Assembly (NCBI RefSeq): GCF_900112585.1
Contig: NZ_FOLY01000003.1
Coordinates: 186,001 to 250,000, forward strand
DNA from: Kushneria avicenniae
GTDB taxonomy: Bacteria > Pseudomonadota > Gammaproteobacteria > Pseudomonadales > Halomonadaceae
Length of the DNA: 64,000 bases
Reading direction: 5' to 3'
In this document: piece after piece, positions 1 through 9,489 of the stretch
Position numbering within the stretch: the first letter of the stretch is position 1
How the letters are laid out: each line of letters starts with the position of its first letter
The notes under the pieces: model-generated
The model's input: the letters and a program-made list of their open reading frames with translations, nothing else
What the model was told of the DNA's origin: nothing
Databases searched by the model: none
Position numbers and translations under genes: made by a program

Positions 1-1428
1 ACCTATCCGCACACGCTGATCAATACCGACGGTGAAAACGTCGGCCTGCCCGAAGGCCAGATGGGCAACTCGGAAGTCGGCCACATGAACCTGGGCGCCG
101 GGCGCGTCGTCTATCAGAGCCTGACCCGCATCTCGAAGGCGATCCGGGACAACGAGCTGGGCGACAACGCCGCCCTGACCGAGGCCATCGATGCCGCCGT
201 CAACGATGACCGCGCTGTCCACGTGCTGGGCCTGCTCTCCCCGGGCGGCGTCCACAGCCACGAGGACCACGTGCTGGCGCTGGCCGAGCTGGCCCAGGCA
301 CGCGGCGCGAAGAAGGTCTACATCCACGCCTTCCTCGATGGTCGTGACACCGCCCCCAAGAGCGCGCTGGAGAGCCTGCAGCGGGCCGATGCCCTGCTGC
401 GCAAGCTGGGCGTGGGCCGGGTCGCCTCGATGGTCGGGCGCTTCTACGCCATGGACCGTGACAACCGCTGGGACCGCGTCGAGGCCGCCTGGCAGGTCGT
501 GGTCAACGGTGAGGCCGAGCACGTCGACAACGACGTCGAGCACGCACTCAACGCTGCCTACGACCGCGATGAAACCGACGAGTTCGTGACCGCCACCAGT
601 CTGCGCGACGGCGATGACGACCGGGTCGCCATTCAGGATGGCGATGCGGTGCTGTTTGCCAACTTCCGCGCCGACCGGGCCCGCGAGATTGCCCATGCAC
701 TGGTCGACCCGGGCTTTGACGGTTTCAAACGCGACCGCACCCCGAAGGTCCACTTCGTCGCCATGACCCAGTACTCCGATGATCTCGGCGTGCCGGTCGC
801 CTTTCCGCCCAATGACCTGCCCAACACCCTGGGCGAGTTCGTTTCATCCAAAGGCCTGACCCAGCTGCGCATTGCCGAAACCGAGAAATACGCCCACGTG
901 ACGTTTTTCTTCTCCGGCGGTCGCGAGGAGGAGTACGAAGGCGAGGAGCGCATTCTCGTCGACTCGCCACGCGACGTGAAAACCTACGACGAAAAGCCCG
1001 AAATGAGCGCCTTTGAAGTCACCGACCGGCTGGTCGAGGCGATCGACTCCGGGCGCTTTGACCTGGTGATCTGCAACTACGCCAACGGCGACATGGTCGG
1101 CCACAGCGGCGATCTGAAAGCGGCCACCAAAGCCATCGAGGCCGTGGACGAGTGCCTGGGTCGTGTGGTGGAAGCGATCGAGCGCGCCGGCGGCGAGTGC
1201 CTGGTCACTGCCGACCACGGCAATGCCGAGCAGATGGTGGACCCGGAAACCGGCAATCCCCAGACCGCCCACACCACCTTCCAGGTGCCGCTGGTCTACG
1301 TCAGCCAGCAAAAGGCCACGCTGCGTGATGACGGCCGCCTGTGTGATATCGCGCCCAGCCTGCTGGCCATGATGGGTCAGACCCCGCCGGAAGAGATGAC
1401 CGGTCGCGTACTGATCGAACGTCAGTAA
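1..1428 (+). CDS. gpmI: 2,3-bisphosphoglycerate-independent phosphoglycerate mutase (5' partial)
   Basis: This enzyme interconverts 3- and 2-phosphoglycerate in glycolysis and gluconeogenesis, in the cytoplasm, using two Mn2+ ions and a phosphoserine intermediate. The open frame runs in from base 1 and ends with TAA at 1426-1428, so 475 residues are visible of a family length of about 510; the start and the first metal motif lie outside. The phosphorylated-serine motif [10 protein letters not shown] is at bases 58-87, and the C-terminal metal motif [10 protein letters not shown] is present near 1207. The gene is followed after 12 bases by envC, the same order as in E. coli (gpmI-envC), so the two are probably cotranscribed. 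Identification is certain. Confidence 0.97.
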   Translation, partial: TYPHTLINTDGENVGLPEGQMGNSEVGHMNLGAGRVVYQSLTRISKAIRDNELGDNAALTEAIDAAVNDDRAVHVLGLLSPGGVHSHEDHVLALAELAQARGAKKVYIHAFLDGRDTAPKSALESLQRADALLRKLGVGRVASMVGRFYAMDRDNRWDRVEAAWQVVVNGEAEHVDNDVEHALNAAYDRDETDEFVTATSLRDGDDDRVAIQDGDAVLFANFRADRAREIAHALVDPGFDGFKRDRTPKVHFVAMTQYSDDLGVPVAFPPNDLPNTLGEFVSSKGLTQLRIAETEKYAHVTFFFSGGREEEYEGEERILVDSPRDVKTYDEKPEMSAFEVTDRLVEAIDSGRFDLVICNYANGDMVGHSGDLKAATKAIEAVDECLGRVVEAIERAGGECLVTADHGNAEQMVDPETGNPQTAHTTFQVPLVYVSQQKATLRDDGRLCDIAPSLLAMMGQTPPEEMTGRVLIERQ

Positions 1429-1440
1429 TCGGAGCCTTTG

Positions 1441-2808
1441 GTGTCATTCACGCTTCACCGGCCTGCGGGCCGGTTTTGGCTCCTGGCCCTGACGCTGGGT
1501 CTGGCGGTGCCGGCAGGCGCCGCCAGCCTGGACGCTTCAAAGGCCGAGCTGGACAATATTCGTCAGAACATCGAGCAGACCCAGCGCCAGCTGGAAAGGA
1601 CCGACGCCCGGCGCGGCAGTGCCCGGGAGGAACTTGAGCAGGCCGAAAAGGCGCTGGCCGACACGCACCGCCGGCTGGACACGCTGGAGCAGGCTCGAAG
1701 CCAGACCAGTGAGGCGCTCAGGACCCTTGACCAGCGTCAAAAGACGCTGACCGACCAGCGCGACGCACAGCAGCAGGCGCTGGCCGAGCAGGTCAGGGCG
1801 CTGTACAAGCTGGGGGAGCAGCCGCGTCTGAAGCTTCTGCTCGACAATCAGGACCCCGGCGAAATCGATCGCTTTCAGCACTATCTCAACCGGCTCAACG
1901 AGGCCCGGGCCGAGCAGCTTGCCCGCCTTGCCTCGCTTAACGAAGAGCTCGAAAACAATCGCGCCCAGACCCTGGAGCAGCAGCAAACGCTCAATCAGCT
2001 TCAGGACGAACTCAAAAGCCGTCAGCAGACGCTGGCCGAGCAGCGCCAGGAACGTGAAAAGGCGCTGGCCGGTCTGGAGGCACGCTATCAAAGCGGACGC
2101 AGCGACCTGGAAGGCCTTCAGGCCGATCGCGCCGAGGCCGAGACAATGGTCAGCCGGCTTGAGCAGGAGCTGGCCCGTGCCCGCGAGCAGCGCCAGGCAC
2201 GTGAAAAGGCCGAGCGCGAACGCCGTGCCCGGGAACAGGCGCGACAGGCGCAGGCACAAGGAGAGCGCTCACAGCAGAGCCCACCGCCGCAGACGCCCTC
2301 GCAGGAGGACGGCCTGACCAGCGATGAGATGAACGCCACTGCGGACAACGCCAGAAGCGTCCCGACCCGTCGTGCCGACCCGGCCGCCGAGCGCGCCGAG
2401 TCGCATGCCAGCGTGACCCACCAGGCCGACCGTCGCGCCGGCAGCTCAAAGTGGCCGGTCAACGGCTCGGTCATCGCAAGCTACGGCAGCGGCGACGGCC
2501 TCAACAAGAACGGCGTGCTGATCGCAGCACCCGCCGGCACACCGATTTACGCCGCCTCGGGCGGTCAGGTCGTGTTCGCCGACTGGATGCGCGGCTTCGG
2601 CTATCTGGTGATCATCGATCACGGTGGCATACTGTCGCTGTATGCTCACCAGCAACGCCTCGCCGTGGCCTCGGGTGATCGGGTCGAACGAGGGGCTACG
2701 CTGGGTTATGTCGGCGATACCGGCGGCCTGTCGCGCCCTGCGCTCTATTTCGAGGTCCGTCGCGGTGGCAAGGCCATCAATCCGCAGAGCTGGCTGGCCT
2801 CGCGCTAG
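1441..2808 (+). CDS. envC: EnvC-type murein hydrolase activator (coiled coil + degenerate LytM/M23)
   Basis: EnvC works in the periplasm at the division site, where it activates the amidases AmiA and AmiB through FtsEX. The 455-residue protein has a signal peptide (about 1-28), a long Gln/Arg/Glu-rich coiled coil (about 30-270), a low-complexity linker, and a C-terminal LytM domain (about 340-453). The zinc ligands of active M23 peptidases are missing: the first His position reads KNGVLI and the usual HLH reads ALY, so it should be a non-catalytic activator, as in E. coli. I chose GTG at 1441 because GGAG at 1431-1434 is 6 bases upstream; a TTG at 1438 is also in frame but too close. Confidence 0.93.
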   Translation: MSFTLHRPAGRFWLLALTLGLAVPAGAASLDASKAELDNIRQNIEQTQRQLERTDARRGSAREELEQAEKALADTHRRLDTLEQARSQTSEALRTLDQRQKTLTDQRDAQQQALAEQVRALYKLGEQPRLKLLLDNQDPGEIDRFQHYLNRLNEARAEQLARLASLNEELENNRAQTLEQQQTLNQLQDELKSRQQTLAEQRQEREKALAGLEARYQSGRSDLEGLQADRAEAETMVSRLEQELARAREQRQAREKAERERRAREQARQAQAQGERSQQSPPPQTPSQEDGLTSDEMNATADNARSVPTRRADPAAERAESHASVTHQADRRAGSSKWPVNGSVIASYGSGDGLNKNGVLIAAPAGTPIYAASGGQVVFADWMRGFGYLVIIDHGGILSLYAHQQRLAVASGDRVERGATLGYVGDTGGLSRPALYFEVRRGGKAINPQSWLASR

Positions 2809-2882
2809 CCCGGCACACGCTTCACCCATTGACGGTATCGGGCGTCCTGACGCCCGAGCCCATCCTCGCTGAAGGAGTTTGC

Positions 2883-4358
2883 ATGTTGCTGCGTCATGTC
2901 GCCTCAACGCTTGTGCTGTCGTCTGCCCTGCTGCTGACACTGCCGGCCACCGCCGCCGAACCGGCCGCGGACGCGCCGCCGGAAAGCACGCCGGCCAACA
3001 CCCCCGTTCAACCGGTCGACATCGACGGTGCCGCGGCCAACGATGCCGACAGCGACGCAGGGGCCACCAGCACCCTGCCGCTTGAGGACATCCAGGCACT
3101 GGCGCAGGTGTTCGAACGCATCAAGCAGTCCTACGTGGACGATGTCGATGACAGGACGCTGCTGCGCGACGCCATGCGCGGCATGCTGGAAGGGCTGGAC
3201 CCGCACTCGAACTATCTCGACGAAGACGCCTTTCGCATGCTCCACGAGATGACCGAGGGCGCTTTCGGCGGCATCGGCATCGAGGTCGGCCAGGAGAATA
3301 ACCGTCTGATGGTCATCTCGCCGATCGACGATACCCCCGCCTCCAAGGCCGGCCTGCAGCCGCGGGATCTGATCATCGAGATCGATGGCAAGAGCACCGA
3401 CGGCATGTCGCTGGAGGAAGCGGTCGGCATGATGCGCGGTGACCCTGGCACCGAGATCAAGCTGACCCTGGCGCGCGAGGGAGAGGATGCCCCGATCAAG
3501 GTCACGCTCAAGCGCGACAATATCCAGACCAACAGCGTCAGTTCGCGCCTGCTCTCACCCGGTTACGGCTATCTGCGCATCAGCCAGTTTCAGGAAAATA
3601 CCGGCGAGGAGACCAGAAAGGCGATCGCCTCACTGAAGCAGGAGGCGGGCGACCAGGGCCTTTCCGGCGTGATTCTCGATCTGCGCAACAACCCCGGCGG
3701 ACTACTTGATGGCGCCGTCAGCGTGGCCGATCTGTTCATCGACAGCGGTCTGGTGGTCTACACGAAGGGGCGTCTGGCGGACGCCGACATGCAGTTCGAG
3801 GCGCACGCCGATACCGCGCTGCCCGACACCCCCATGGTCGTTCTGATCAACGGCGGCAGCGCCTCGGCCGCCGAGATCGTTGCCGGGGCCCTGCAGGACC
3901 ATCATCGCGCCGTGGTACTGGGCACCGAAAGCTTCGGCAAGGGCTCGGTCCAGTCGGTCATGCCGCTGGATGACACCACCGGCATCAAGCTCACCACGGC
4001 GCTGTATTACACGCCGGGGGGACGCTCCATCCAGGCCGAGGGCATCGAGCCGGACGTGACGGTGCAGCGCGGTCGACTGGAGCTTGAGCAGAACGGATTC
4101 GAAATTCGCGAGGCCAACCTTCGCGGCCACCTGCAAAATGCCAACGGCGAGCAGGAACAGGAGCAGACACCGCTGCCCGACTCTCCGATAGCCACCGATG
4201 ACTACCAACTGGGTGAGGCGCTCAACCTGCTGCGTGGCATCAACGTGTTTCAGCAGGCGGGCCTGCGACGTCACAGTACAAGCGAGACGCCCGAGGCAGC
4301 GGCTGCAAACGACGGCCAAAAGGAGGGCGATGACGCGCCGGAGACCACGAGTCCGTAA
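2883..4358 (+). CDS. ctpA: S41 family C-terminal processing periplasmic protease (CtpA type)
   Basis: Carboxy-terminal processing proteases cleave periplasmic proteins, often cell-wall hydrolases, using a Ser-Lys dyad. The 491-residue product has a signal peptide ending near ATAAEP, a low-complexity linker, a PDZ domain (about residues 105-190), and the S41 catalytic core with the Ser motif GGSASAAEI and the Lys motif FGKGSVQ. An acidic, Gln-rich C-terminal tail follows. The start ATG at 2883 has AAGGAG at 2872-2877; an earlier in-frame start at 2829 has no such site. It lies just after envC, which suggests a shared role in septal cell-wall turnover. The family is certain; the exact substrate is unknown. 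Confidence 0.93.
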   Translation: MLLRHVASTLVLSSALLLTLPATAAEPAADAPPESTPANTPVQPVDIDGAAANDADSDAGATSTLPLEDIQALAQVFERIKQSYVDDVDDRTLLRDAMRGMLEGLDPHSNYLDEDAFRMLHEMTEGAFGGIGIEVGQENNRLMVISPIDDTPASKAGLQPRDLIIEIDGKSTDGMSLEEAVGMMRGDPGTEIKLTLAREGEDAPIKVTLKRDNIQTNSVSSRLLSPGYGYLRISQFQENTGEETRKAIASLKQEAGDQGLSGVILDLRNNPGGLLDGAVSVADLFIDSGLVVYTKGRLADADMQFEAHADTALPDTPMVVLINGGSASAAEIVAGALQDHHRAVVLGTESFGKGSVQSVMPLDDTTGIKLTTALYYTPGGRSIQAEGIEPDVTVQRGRLELEQNGFEIREANLRGHLQNANGEQEQEQTPLPDSPIATDDYQLGEALNLLRGINVFQQAGLRRHSTSETPEAAAANDGQKEGDDAPETTSP

Positions 4359-4421
4359 AAAGCGTCTACGCTGAAAAAGCCAATGGATAATGCCATCCGC
4401 TTTGATAAGGAGAAGTACCCG

Positions 4422-4649
4422 ATGAAGAAAGGATTGACAATGAGCGCGCTGGCCGCGGCCGTTCTGCTGGCAGCAGGCTGTTCTTCCTCCGGTGGCGCAC
4501 CGGAAAACCAGCAGCAGTCCGGCTCAATGTCCGGCGCCAGCGAAACAGCAACGGGCACCGGCAACGCTGGCTCTACGGTAAGCTCCCCTGGCGGCGGCAT
4601 TGAAAGCAGCAATAACGACAATCCGGCCAATACCCAGTCCGGTATGTAA
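4422..4649 (+). CDS. Small Ser/Gly/Asn-rich lipoprotein, unknown function
   Basis: This 75-residue protein has a lipoprotein signal peptide with the lipobox LLAAGC, so it should be lipidated at Cys21 and anchored in a membrane facing the periplasm. The mature part is short, without regular structure, and rich in Ser, Gly, Asn and Thr; I recognise no domain. ATG at 4422 is preceded by AAGGAG at 4407-4412, and an upstream in-frame ATG at 4383 has no ribosome site. The gene lies 63 bases after the S41 protease and is closed by a strong terminator at 4684-4716. Function is unknown. Confidence 0.75.
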   Translation: MKKGLTMSALAAAVLLAAGCSSSGGAPENQQQSGSMSGASETATGTGNAGSTVSSPGGGIESSNNDNPANTQSGM

Positions 4650-4683
4650 TTCGTGTCCAGTATATGATTCGCGTTCGGAAAGT

Positions 4684-4716
4684 AAAAAAGGCCCGCCTGA
4701 ATGGCGGGCCTTTTTA
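4684..4716 (+). terminator. Rho-independent terminator, probably bidirectional
   Basis: A perfect 8-bp G+C stem (4690-4697 with 4703-4710) has a 5-base loop. It is flanked by six A on the left and five T on the right, so it can end the gpmI-envC-ctpA-lipoprotein transcript and also work in the opposite direction for the convergent ubiI gene. Confidence 0.9.
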
Positions 4717-4738
4717 TTTGTCTTTTTTATTTCGCGCC

Positions 4739-4754
4739 TGTTTCACGTGAAACA
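4739..4754. promoter_or_regulatory. parS site 1 (ParB binding)
   Basis: The palindrome TGTTTCACGTGAAACA matches the ParB/Spo0J parS consensus at all 16 positions. It lies between the convergent lipoprotein and ubiI genes. ParB loads here, spreads along the DNA and recruits ParA and SMC for origin segregation (established knowledge). Function here is inferred from sequence only. Confidence 0.88.
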
Positions 4755-4777
4755 ATGGGCCCGGGGCCGCAGGCAAC

Positions 4778-6019
4778 TCAGGGCGACGGCGGACACATAC
4801 TCTGCGGCAGGTCATTGCGCTGACCCATGGCCTGCTCGGCCAGCAGGCGGCGCGCCCAGGGCCAGCGCCCGGTCGTGGTCAGCCCCTGATTGCGCAGCAC
4901 CCGCACCAGCGGCTGGTCGGCGCCAAAGCCGATGCGAAACGCGTCCATGGCCATCAGCATGACCGTATTGTCACCGCGGCGGCGGCGCGAATAGCGCGAC
5001 AGGATACGAACGTCGCCCATGGGCGCACCGCGTCGAGCAGCGCGCGCCAGCTCCTCGGCCAGCACCGCCACATCCATCAGCCCCAGATTGACGCCCTGCC
5101 CGGCCAGCGGATGAATGTTGTGGGCGGCATCTCCCACCAGCGCCACGCCGTCATCAACATAGCGCCGGGCATGACGCTGCACCAGGGCAAAGTCGTGGCG
5201 CGGGCTCGCATGCTCGATGCGGCCCAGTCGATGCTCGAAATGCACCGTCAATGCGCGCGTGAACGCCTCATCGTCCATGCCCATCAGCTCGTCGGCAAAG
5301 TCGGTGTCGGCCGACCAGACAATCGAGGAGGTCTTTTGATTGTCGTCGATGCTCAGGGGAAGAAAAGCCAGCGGCCCGGTGCCCATGAACCGCTGACGCG
5401 CCGTGGCGTCGTGATCGAGCTCGTGACGAACCGTAGCCACCACCGCCCGCTGACCGGTGGCATATTCACGATGGCCAAGCCCTGCCAGCTCGCGAATCTG
5501 CGAGCAGGCCCCGTCGGCCCCGACAACCAGCTCGGCTGTCAGGCAGCGCCCGTCTTTCAGGGTGAGACGCCGCCGGCGCTGCTCGATTGCCGAGAGCGCC
5601 GTGACCCGGGTACCGGCCATGAGCGTGACGCCCTCCTGCGCGCCCAGCGCCTCGAGCAGCGCATCGCGAATCACGCCGTTTTCGATGATGTGTCCCAGTA
5701 CGTCGCAGCCCACTTCGGCGGCGCTGAAGTCGATGTGGCCGGTGCCCTCACCATCCCAGACGGCCATCCGGTCGTAGGCACAAAGACGCCGGCGGGCAAT
5801 GCCCGACCAGACGCCCAGATGGATCATCAATTGCTGTGACGCCGGCGTAATGGCACTGACGCGCGCATCGACCTGCGACGGCTGCCAGCCGGGTTCCAGC
5901 TTGCCGCCATCGAGCAGGGCCACGCGATGTCCCTGTCGCCCCAGCATCAGTGCCAGAGCGGCGCCCACCAGCCCGGCGCCGACGATGGCCATGTCAAACT
6001 GCGCGGTGTCGGACGTCAT
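4778..6019 (-). CDS. ubiI: UbiH/COQ6-family FAD monooxygenase, probably UbiI (VisC)
   Basis: UbiH-family flavoenzymes hydroxylate the aromatic ring during aerobic ubiquinone synthesis; UbiI acts at C5. The 413-residue protein shows the N-terminal dinucleotide motif IVGAGLVGAALAL, the central DG motif VVGADGACSQIR, and the flavin-binding motif GDAAHNIHPLAGQGVNLG. The start at 6019 has GGAG six bases upstream; the longer frame to 6040 has no such site. It is the last gene of a ygfB-pepP-ubiH-ubiI unit, as in E. coli, and assignment to UbiI rather than another ring position rests on that order. It lies 30 bases after ubiH. Confidence 0.88.
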   Translation of the reverse strand: MTSDTAQFDMAIVGAGLVGAALALMLGRQGHRVALLDGGKLEPGWQPSQVDARVSAITPASQQLMIHLGVWSGIARRRLCAYDRMAVWDGEGTGHIDFSAAEVGCDVLGHIIENGVIRDALLEALGAQEGVTLMAGTRVTALSAIEQRRRRLTLKDGRCLTAELVVGADGACSQIRELAGLGHREYATGQRAVVATVRHELDHDATARQRFMGTGPLAFLPLSIDDNQKTSSIVWSADTDFADELMGMDDEAFTRALTVHFEHRLGRIEHASPRHDFALVQRHARRYVDDGVALVGDAAHNIHPLAGQGVNLGLMDVAVLAEELARAARRGAPMGDVRILSRYSRRRRGDNTVMLMAMDAFRIGFGADQPLVRVLRNQGLTTTGRWPWARRLLAEQAMGQRNDLPQSMCPPSP

Positions 6020-6049
6020 GAAGTACTCCGTTGGCGCCACATGCCCTGA

Positions 6050-7246
6050 TCAATGGCGTGCCAGTCCCATGGCACGACGAATCAGGGCGCGCTTGAGCGG
6101 CGTGGCAAGATTGAAAAGTCCCAGAGCGGCGCCCCTGACGCCAGAGATGCCCGGCAGTTCAAGGCCGAACAGGCGCACCAGCGTATCGCTGGCCTGCATG
6201 ATCAGATCCCGATCGCGCTGACGGCGCTGCTCGAAGTCCGCCATGGTGGCGGCTTCACCCGGCGTTCGACCGGCATCGAGCGCCGCTTCGATGGCCGCAT
6301 TCAGATCCATCACCCCGCGCAGGGCCAGATTGAACCCCTGACCCGCGATCGGATGGATGGCATGCGCTGCGTTGCCCAGCACGGCCAGATGCGGCCGGCT
6401 CTGCTCGCGGGCGCGGGACATCGACAGTGCGTAGACATGGCGCGAACCCACCCGTTGAAAGCGCCCCAATCGCGAGCCCATCCTCGACTGCAGCGCCAGC
6501 AGGAAGTCGTCATCGCTCATGGCGAGTGTGGCATCGATGCTCTCCGGCGGGCGCGTCCAGATCAGCGCCATGCGACGCTGCGTCAGCGGCAGCAGTGCCA
6601 TGGCGCCTTCATCCGTAAAGCGCTCGAAGGCCCACCCCTCGTGCGCATGGGCTGTTTCCACGTTGGCGATCAGGGCGTGCTGCTCGTAGTCGTGGCGGTC
6701 GGTCGCGATGCCCAGTGACGCCTTGAGGCCGGAGCGTCCGCCATCGGCCAGTACGGTCAGACCGGCGTGTAGCGTCTGCCCACTGTCGAGAACCAGCCGA
6801 TGGCCGTCAGGTTCCGGCGTCATTCGGTCAACCCGTGCCGGACAGTGCCAGTCGATCGCCATATCGGCCAGGCGCTCGTGGAGGACTCGGCCCAGAAAGG
6901 CGTTGGGCAGAACATAACCCAGCGACGGCGTGCCCGCATCACGACGCGACAGATGGGTACGCCCCATTGCCCCGCGCTGGCTGACCTCGATGTCATGGAT
7001 GGGCGCGGCGCGTGTGGCCAGCTGCGACCAGAGCTCCATGGTCTCGAAATGGGCTCTCGAGCCGTAGGCGATGGCGCTGGAGCGCTCGTCAAAGCTGGGC
7101 TGGGCGCCCGAGGCACTCAGCTCGCTGGCCTCGATCACCGCGACCCGAAGCTGATGGCGCTCGATCAGGGGCCCCAGCGCCACTGCCAGGCTCGCCCCCA
7201 CCAGCCCGCCACCGATAATGGCAATGTCTATTGCGGTCTCGCTCAT
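6050..7246 (-). CDS. ubiH: 2-octaprenyl-6-methoxyphenyl hydroxylase UbiH
   Basis: UbiH hydroxylates C1 of the ubiquinone precursor ring at the inner face of the membrane. The 398-residue protein has the FAD/NADH fingerprint IIGGGLVGASLAVAL, the DG-type motif VLADGGRSGLK, and GNAAHAIHPIAGQGFNLA. The usual GD before the second motif is GN here. ATG at 7246 overlaps the pepP stop as ATGA, so the two are translationally coupled; a longer in-frame extension to 7372 is Arg-rich read-through inside pepP and was rejected. Gene order supports UbiH over its paralogues. Confidence 0.9.
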   Translation of the reverse strand: MSETAIDIAIIGGGLVGASLAVALGPLIERHQLRVAVIEASELSASGAQPSFDERSSAIAYGSRAHFETMELWSQLATRAAPIHDIEVSQRGAMGRTHLSRRDAGTPSLGYVLPNAFLGRVLHERLADMAIDWHCPARVDRMTPEPDGHRLVLDSGQTLHAGLTVLADGGRSGLKASLGIATDRHDYEQHALIANVETAHAHEGWAFERFTDEGAMALLPLTQRRMALIWTRPPESIDATLAMSDDDFLLALQSRMGSRLGRFQRVGSRHVYALSMSRAREQSRPHLAVLGNAAHAIHPIAGQGFNLALRGVMDLNAAIEAALDAGRTPGEAATMADFEQRRQRDRDLIMQASDTLVRLFGLELPGISGVRGAALGLFNLATPLKRALIRRAMGLARH

Positions 7247-8586
7247 GTTCGCCCCTGTGCCATCAGCGCCTCGATCTCCCGGACCCGTTTGGGGACATCG
7301 CCGGTCAGGACCTCGCCGCCGTCTGCCGTGACGACCACGTTGTCCTCGATGCGAATACCGATACCGCGCCACTGCTCGGCGATATCGAGATCATCGGGAA
7401 TATAGAGACCGGGCTCGACGGTCAGCACCATGCCGGGTACCAGCGTTCTCGGCGCGCCGTCAGAGTGATAGGCGCCGACATCATGCACGTCGAGCCCCAG
7501 CCAGTGAGAAGTGCCGTGCAGATAAAAGCGCTTGTAATGGCCCTGCTCGACGACCGTCTCGACCGGGCCTTCCACCAGTCCCAGCGCCACCAGACCGGCA
7601 CTCAGATCACGCACGACGCCCTCATGAATGCCCTTGAGCGTGACACCGGGCCGCACGGCACGCAGCGCGCGCTGCTGGGCGCCCAGCACGATCTCGTAGA
7701 GCTGGCGCTGGGGTTCGCTGAAGCGGCCGTTGACCGGAAAGGTACGGGTAATGTCGCCGGCGTAGAGCTCGTATTCGGCGCCGGCATCGATGAGCACCAG
7801 ATCACCATCTGCCATCGCCGCGTCGTTTTCCGTGTAGTGCAGGATACAGCCGTTGGCGCCGCTGCCCACGATGGTGCCATAGGCGGGTGACCGTGCCCCT
7901 GCCATGACAAAGGCGTGCTCCAGCGTGGCCTGCAGCTGATATTCGAACATGCCGGGGCGTGCCGTCTGCATGGCGCGAACGTGCGCCCGGGCGCTGATCT
8001 CGCCGGCGTGACGCATCAGGGCCAGCTCGTCCTCGGACTTGATCAGACGCTGCTCGTGCAGGATCGCACTGATATCGGCGTAGCCGGACGGCGCCGGCGG
8101 CCCGCGCCGCGAGCGCGTCTTGAGCGCCTGGCGCATCTCGCCGGCCAGCGTCAGCGCAGCCTCGTGATCCAGCGGCAGGTAGAGCGTTTTCCGCCCTTCC
8201 AGCAGCGCCGGCAGCTGCTCATCACGCGCCTCCAGCGGCCAGGCCTCATCCACCCCCCAGGTGGTGACCGCCCGGCGCGGGCCGACCCGCTTGCCCGTCC
8301 AGGTCTCGATGGCCGGGTCGCGGGCCTGACAGAACAGCACGCTCTCACCGGCTTCGCGACCGGGCAGCAGCACCAGCCAGGCCTCCGGTTCGGGGAAGCC
8401 GCAGAGATAGTGGAAGTCGCTGTCCTGACGAAAGGGATAATCGCTGTCCTGATTGCGCAGCGACAGCGTCGCGGCCGGGACGAGAATGGCGCTGTCCGGG
8501 GCCACCGCCGCGATGAGTCGCTCGCGACGTCGACGATATGCTTCGCTCGTGATGGCGGGCGGGGCGCCCTGCTCTACCTGTGTCAC
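7243..8586 (-). CDS. pepP: Xaa-Pro aminopeptidase P
   Basis: This cytoplasmic dimetal peptidase removes the N-terminal residue from peptides with Pro at position 2. The 447-residue protein has the N-terminal creatinase-like domain and a pita-bread catalytic domain with the metal ligands in LIDAGAEYELYAGDITRTF (two Asp), the His in SHWLGLDVHDVG, and the Glu residues of LTVEPGLYI and GIRIEDNVV. I chose GTG at 8586, giving a length close to the 441 residues of E. coli PepP, with GGGAG upstream. A TTG at 8652 overlapping the ygfB stop would add 22 residues and cannot be excluded. Confidence 0.92.
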   Translation of the reverse strand: MTQVEQGAPPAITSEAYRRRRERLIAAVAPDSAILVPAATLSLRNQDSDYPFRQDSDFHYLCGFPEPEAWLVLLPGREAGESVLFCQARDPAIETWTGKRVGPRRAVTTWGVDEAWPLEARDEQLPALLEGRKTLYLPLDHEAALTLAGEMRQALKTRSRRGPPAPSGYADISAILHEQRLIKSEDELALMRHAGEISARAHVRAMQTARPGMFEYQLQATLEHAFVMAGARSPAYGTIVGSGANGCILHYTENDAAMADGDLVLIDAGAEYELYAGDITRTFPVNGRFSEPQRQLYEIVLGAQQRALRAVRPGVTLKGIHEGVVRDLSAGLVALGLVEGPVETVVEQGHYKRFYLHGTSHWLGLDVHDVGAYHSDGAPRTLVPGMVLTVEPGLYIPDDLDIAEQWRGIGIRIEDNVVVTADGGEVLTGDVPKRVREIEALMAQGRT

Positions 8587-8648
8587 TCTACCCTGTCTCC
8601 CGTGACCGGTGTCCTCATGTCCTGATGGCGCGGTGTCGGTCGCCCGGC

Positions 8649-9275
8649 TCAATGGCGGGGTTCGCCATCCTCACCGTCAAGGCCCTCTTCCTTCAGTCCT
8701 TCCTCGAACGACTGCTCGGGTTTTTCGACGTCGGGCTGTCCCGGATGCTGTTCGACATACAGCATCAGGGCCGTCATGCGAGCATGCTCGGTCAGGGCAA
8801 ACAGATCGTTTTCGTTTTCGCTGCTCTCCTCGATATCGTCATCGATGCGGGAGAGCTGCTCGATATCGCTCACGCCTTCCTGCAGCGGCGTCGACCAGCG
8901 GCTGCGCTGGTCATGATCCACCTCGCCGACCACCTCGTGAAAGCCCTGGCACCACAGCGCCAGTGACTGCGCCCGCTCGGCCAGCGAAAACAGCTCATCG
9001 GGCAGCAGCGGCTCGAAACTCATCTCCTGGGCATCCAGACGCTCTTTCGCCATCGAGCGCCACGCCAGAAGCTTCTCGGCATCCTCGCGGGTCGCGGGCT
9101 CCTCCACGCCCAGCGCAGCGCAGATCTGGCCCAGCCAGTCCTCGGCGCTGATATCCTCAAGCGCCAGACGCGCGCACAGATAGCCGTCGAAAAAGGCCGG
9201 CGACTGCAGGCTGCCATGGGCAAGAAAAATATCGCTGATGGTGGCGAAATCGAGGGCGTTATCACCGGACGGCAT
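8649..9275 (-). CDS. ygfB: YgfB family (UPF0149) protein
   Basis: This 208-residue acidic, mainly helical protein belongs to the UPF0149/YecA-YgfB family. In Pseudomonas aeruginosa YgfB contributes to beta-lactam resistance by dampening ampDh3 expression through AlpA (established for that species only). Visible family features are the N-terminal FLAHGSLQSPAFFDGYLCA stretch and the C-terminal YVEQHPGQP stretch; no SEC-C tail is present. AAGGGA lies 6 bases before ATG at 9275. It heads the pepP-ubiH-ubiI unit and diverges from zapA. Confidence 0.9.
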   Translation of the reverse strand: MPSGDNALDFATISDIFLAHGSLQSPAFFDGYLCARLALEDISAEDWLGQICAALGVEEPATREDAEKLLAWRSMAKERLDAQEMSFEPLLPDELFSLAERAQSLALWCQGFHEVVGEVDHDQRSRWSTPLQEGVSDIEQLSRIDDDIEESSENENDLFALTEHARMTALMLYVEQHPGQPDVEKPEQSFEEGLKEEGLDGEDGEPRH

Positions 9276-9339
9276 ACTGCATCCCTTGCGTGGTTGTTCC
9301 CTTGGCGGGAATCATGAACTCTCGCCCGGGGGCCGCGCG

Positions 9340-9368
9340 TTGACCGCCCCCGGTCGTCTCTCTATAGT
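9340..9368 (+). promoter_or_regulatory. Predicted sigma-70 promoter for zapA
   Basis: TTGACC (9340-9345) and TATAGT (9363-9368) are separated by exactly 17 bases, close to the sigma-70 consensus. Transcription would start near 9375 and give a leader of about 115 bases before zapA. Confidence 0.6.
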
Positions 9369-9489
9369 GGTGCTGCAAGCGCAGCGACATGGCCTGCCTG
9401 CCGGCAAAAGCGTCAGGCAACGGACCATGCATGGCTGCCCACCATCTTAGCGTAACGGCCGGAAATTGGCCCGTACCGGAAGTGATGTC

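Noticed and set aside
1438-1440. TTG at 1438 as the envC start
   Set aside because: It is three bases after GGAG, too close. GTG at 1441 is better spaced.
2829-2882. Earlier start of the S41 protease at 2829
   Set aside because: It would place 18 residues before a clean signal peptide, and only ATG at 2883 has AAGGAG at the proper distance.
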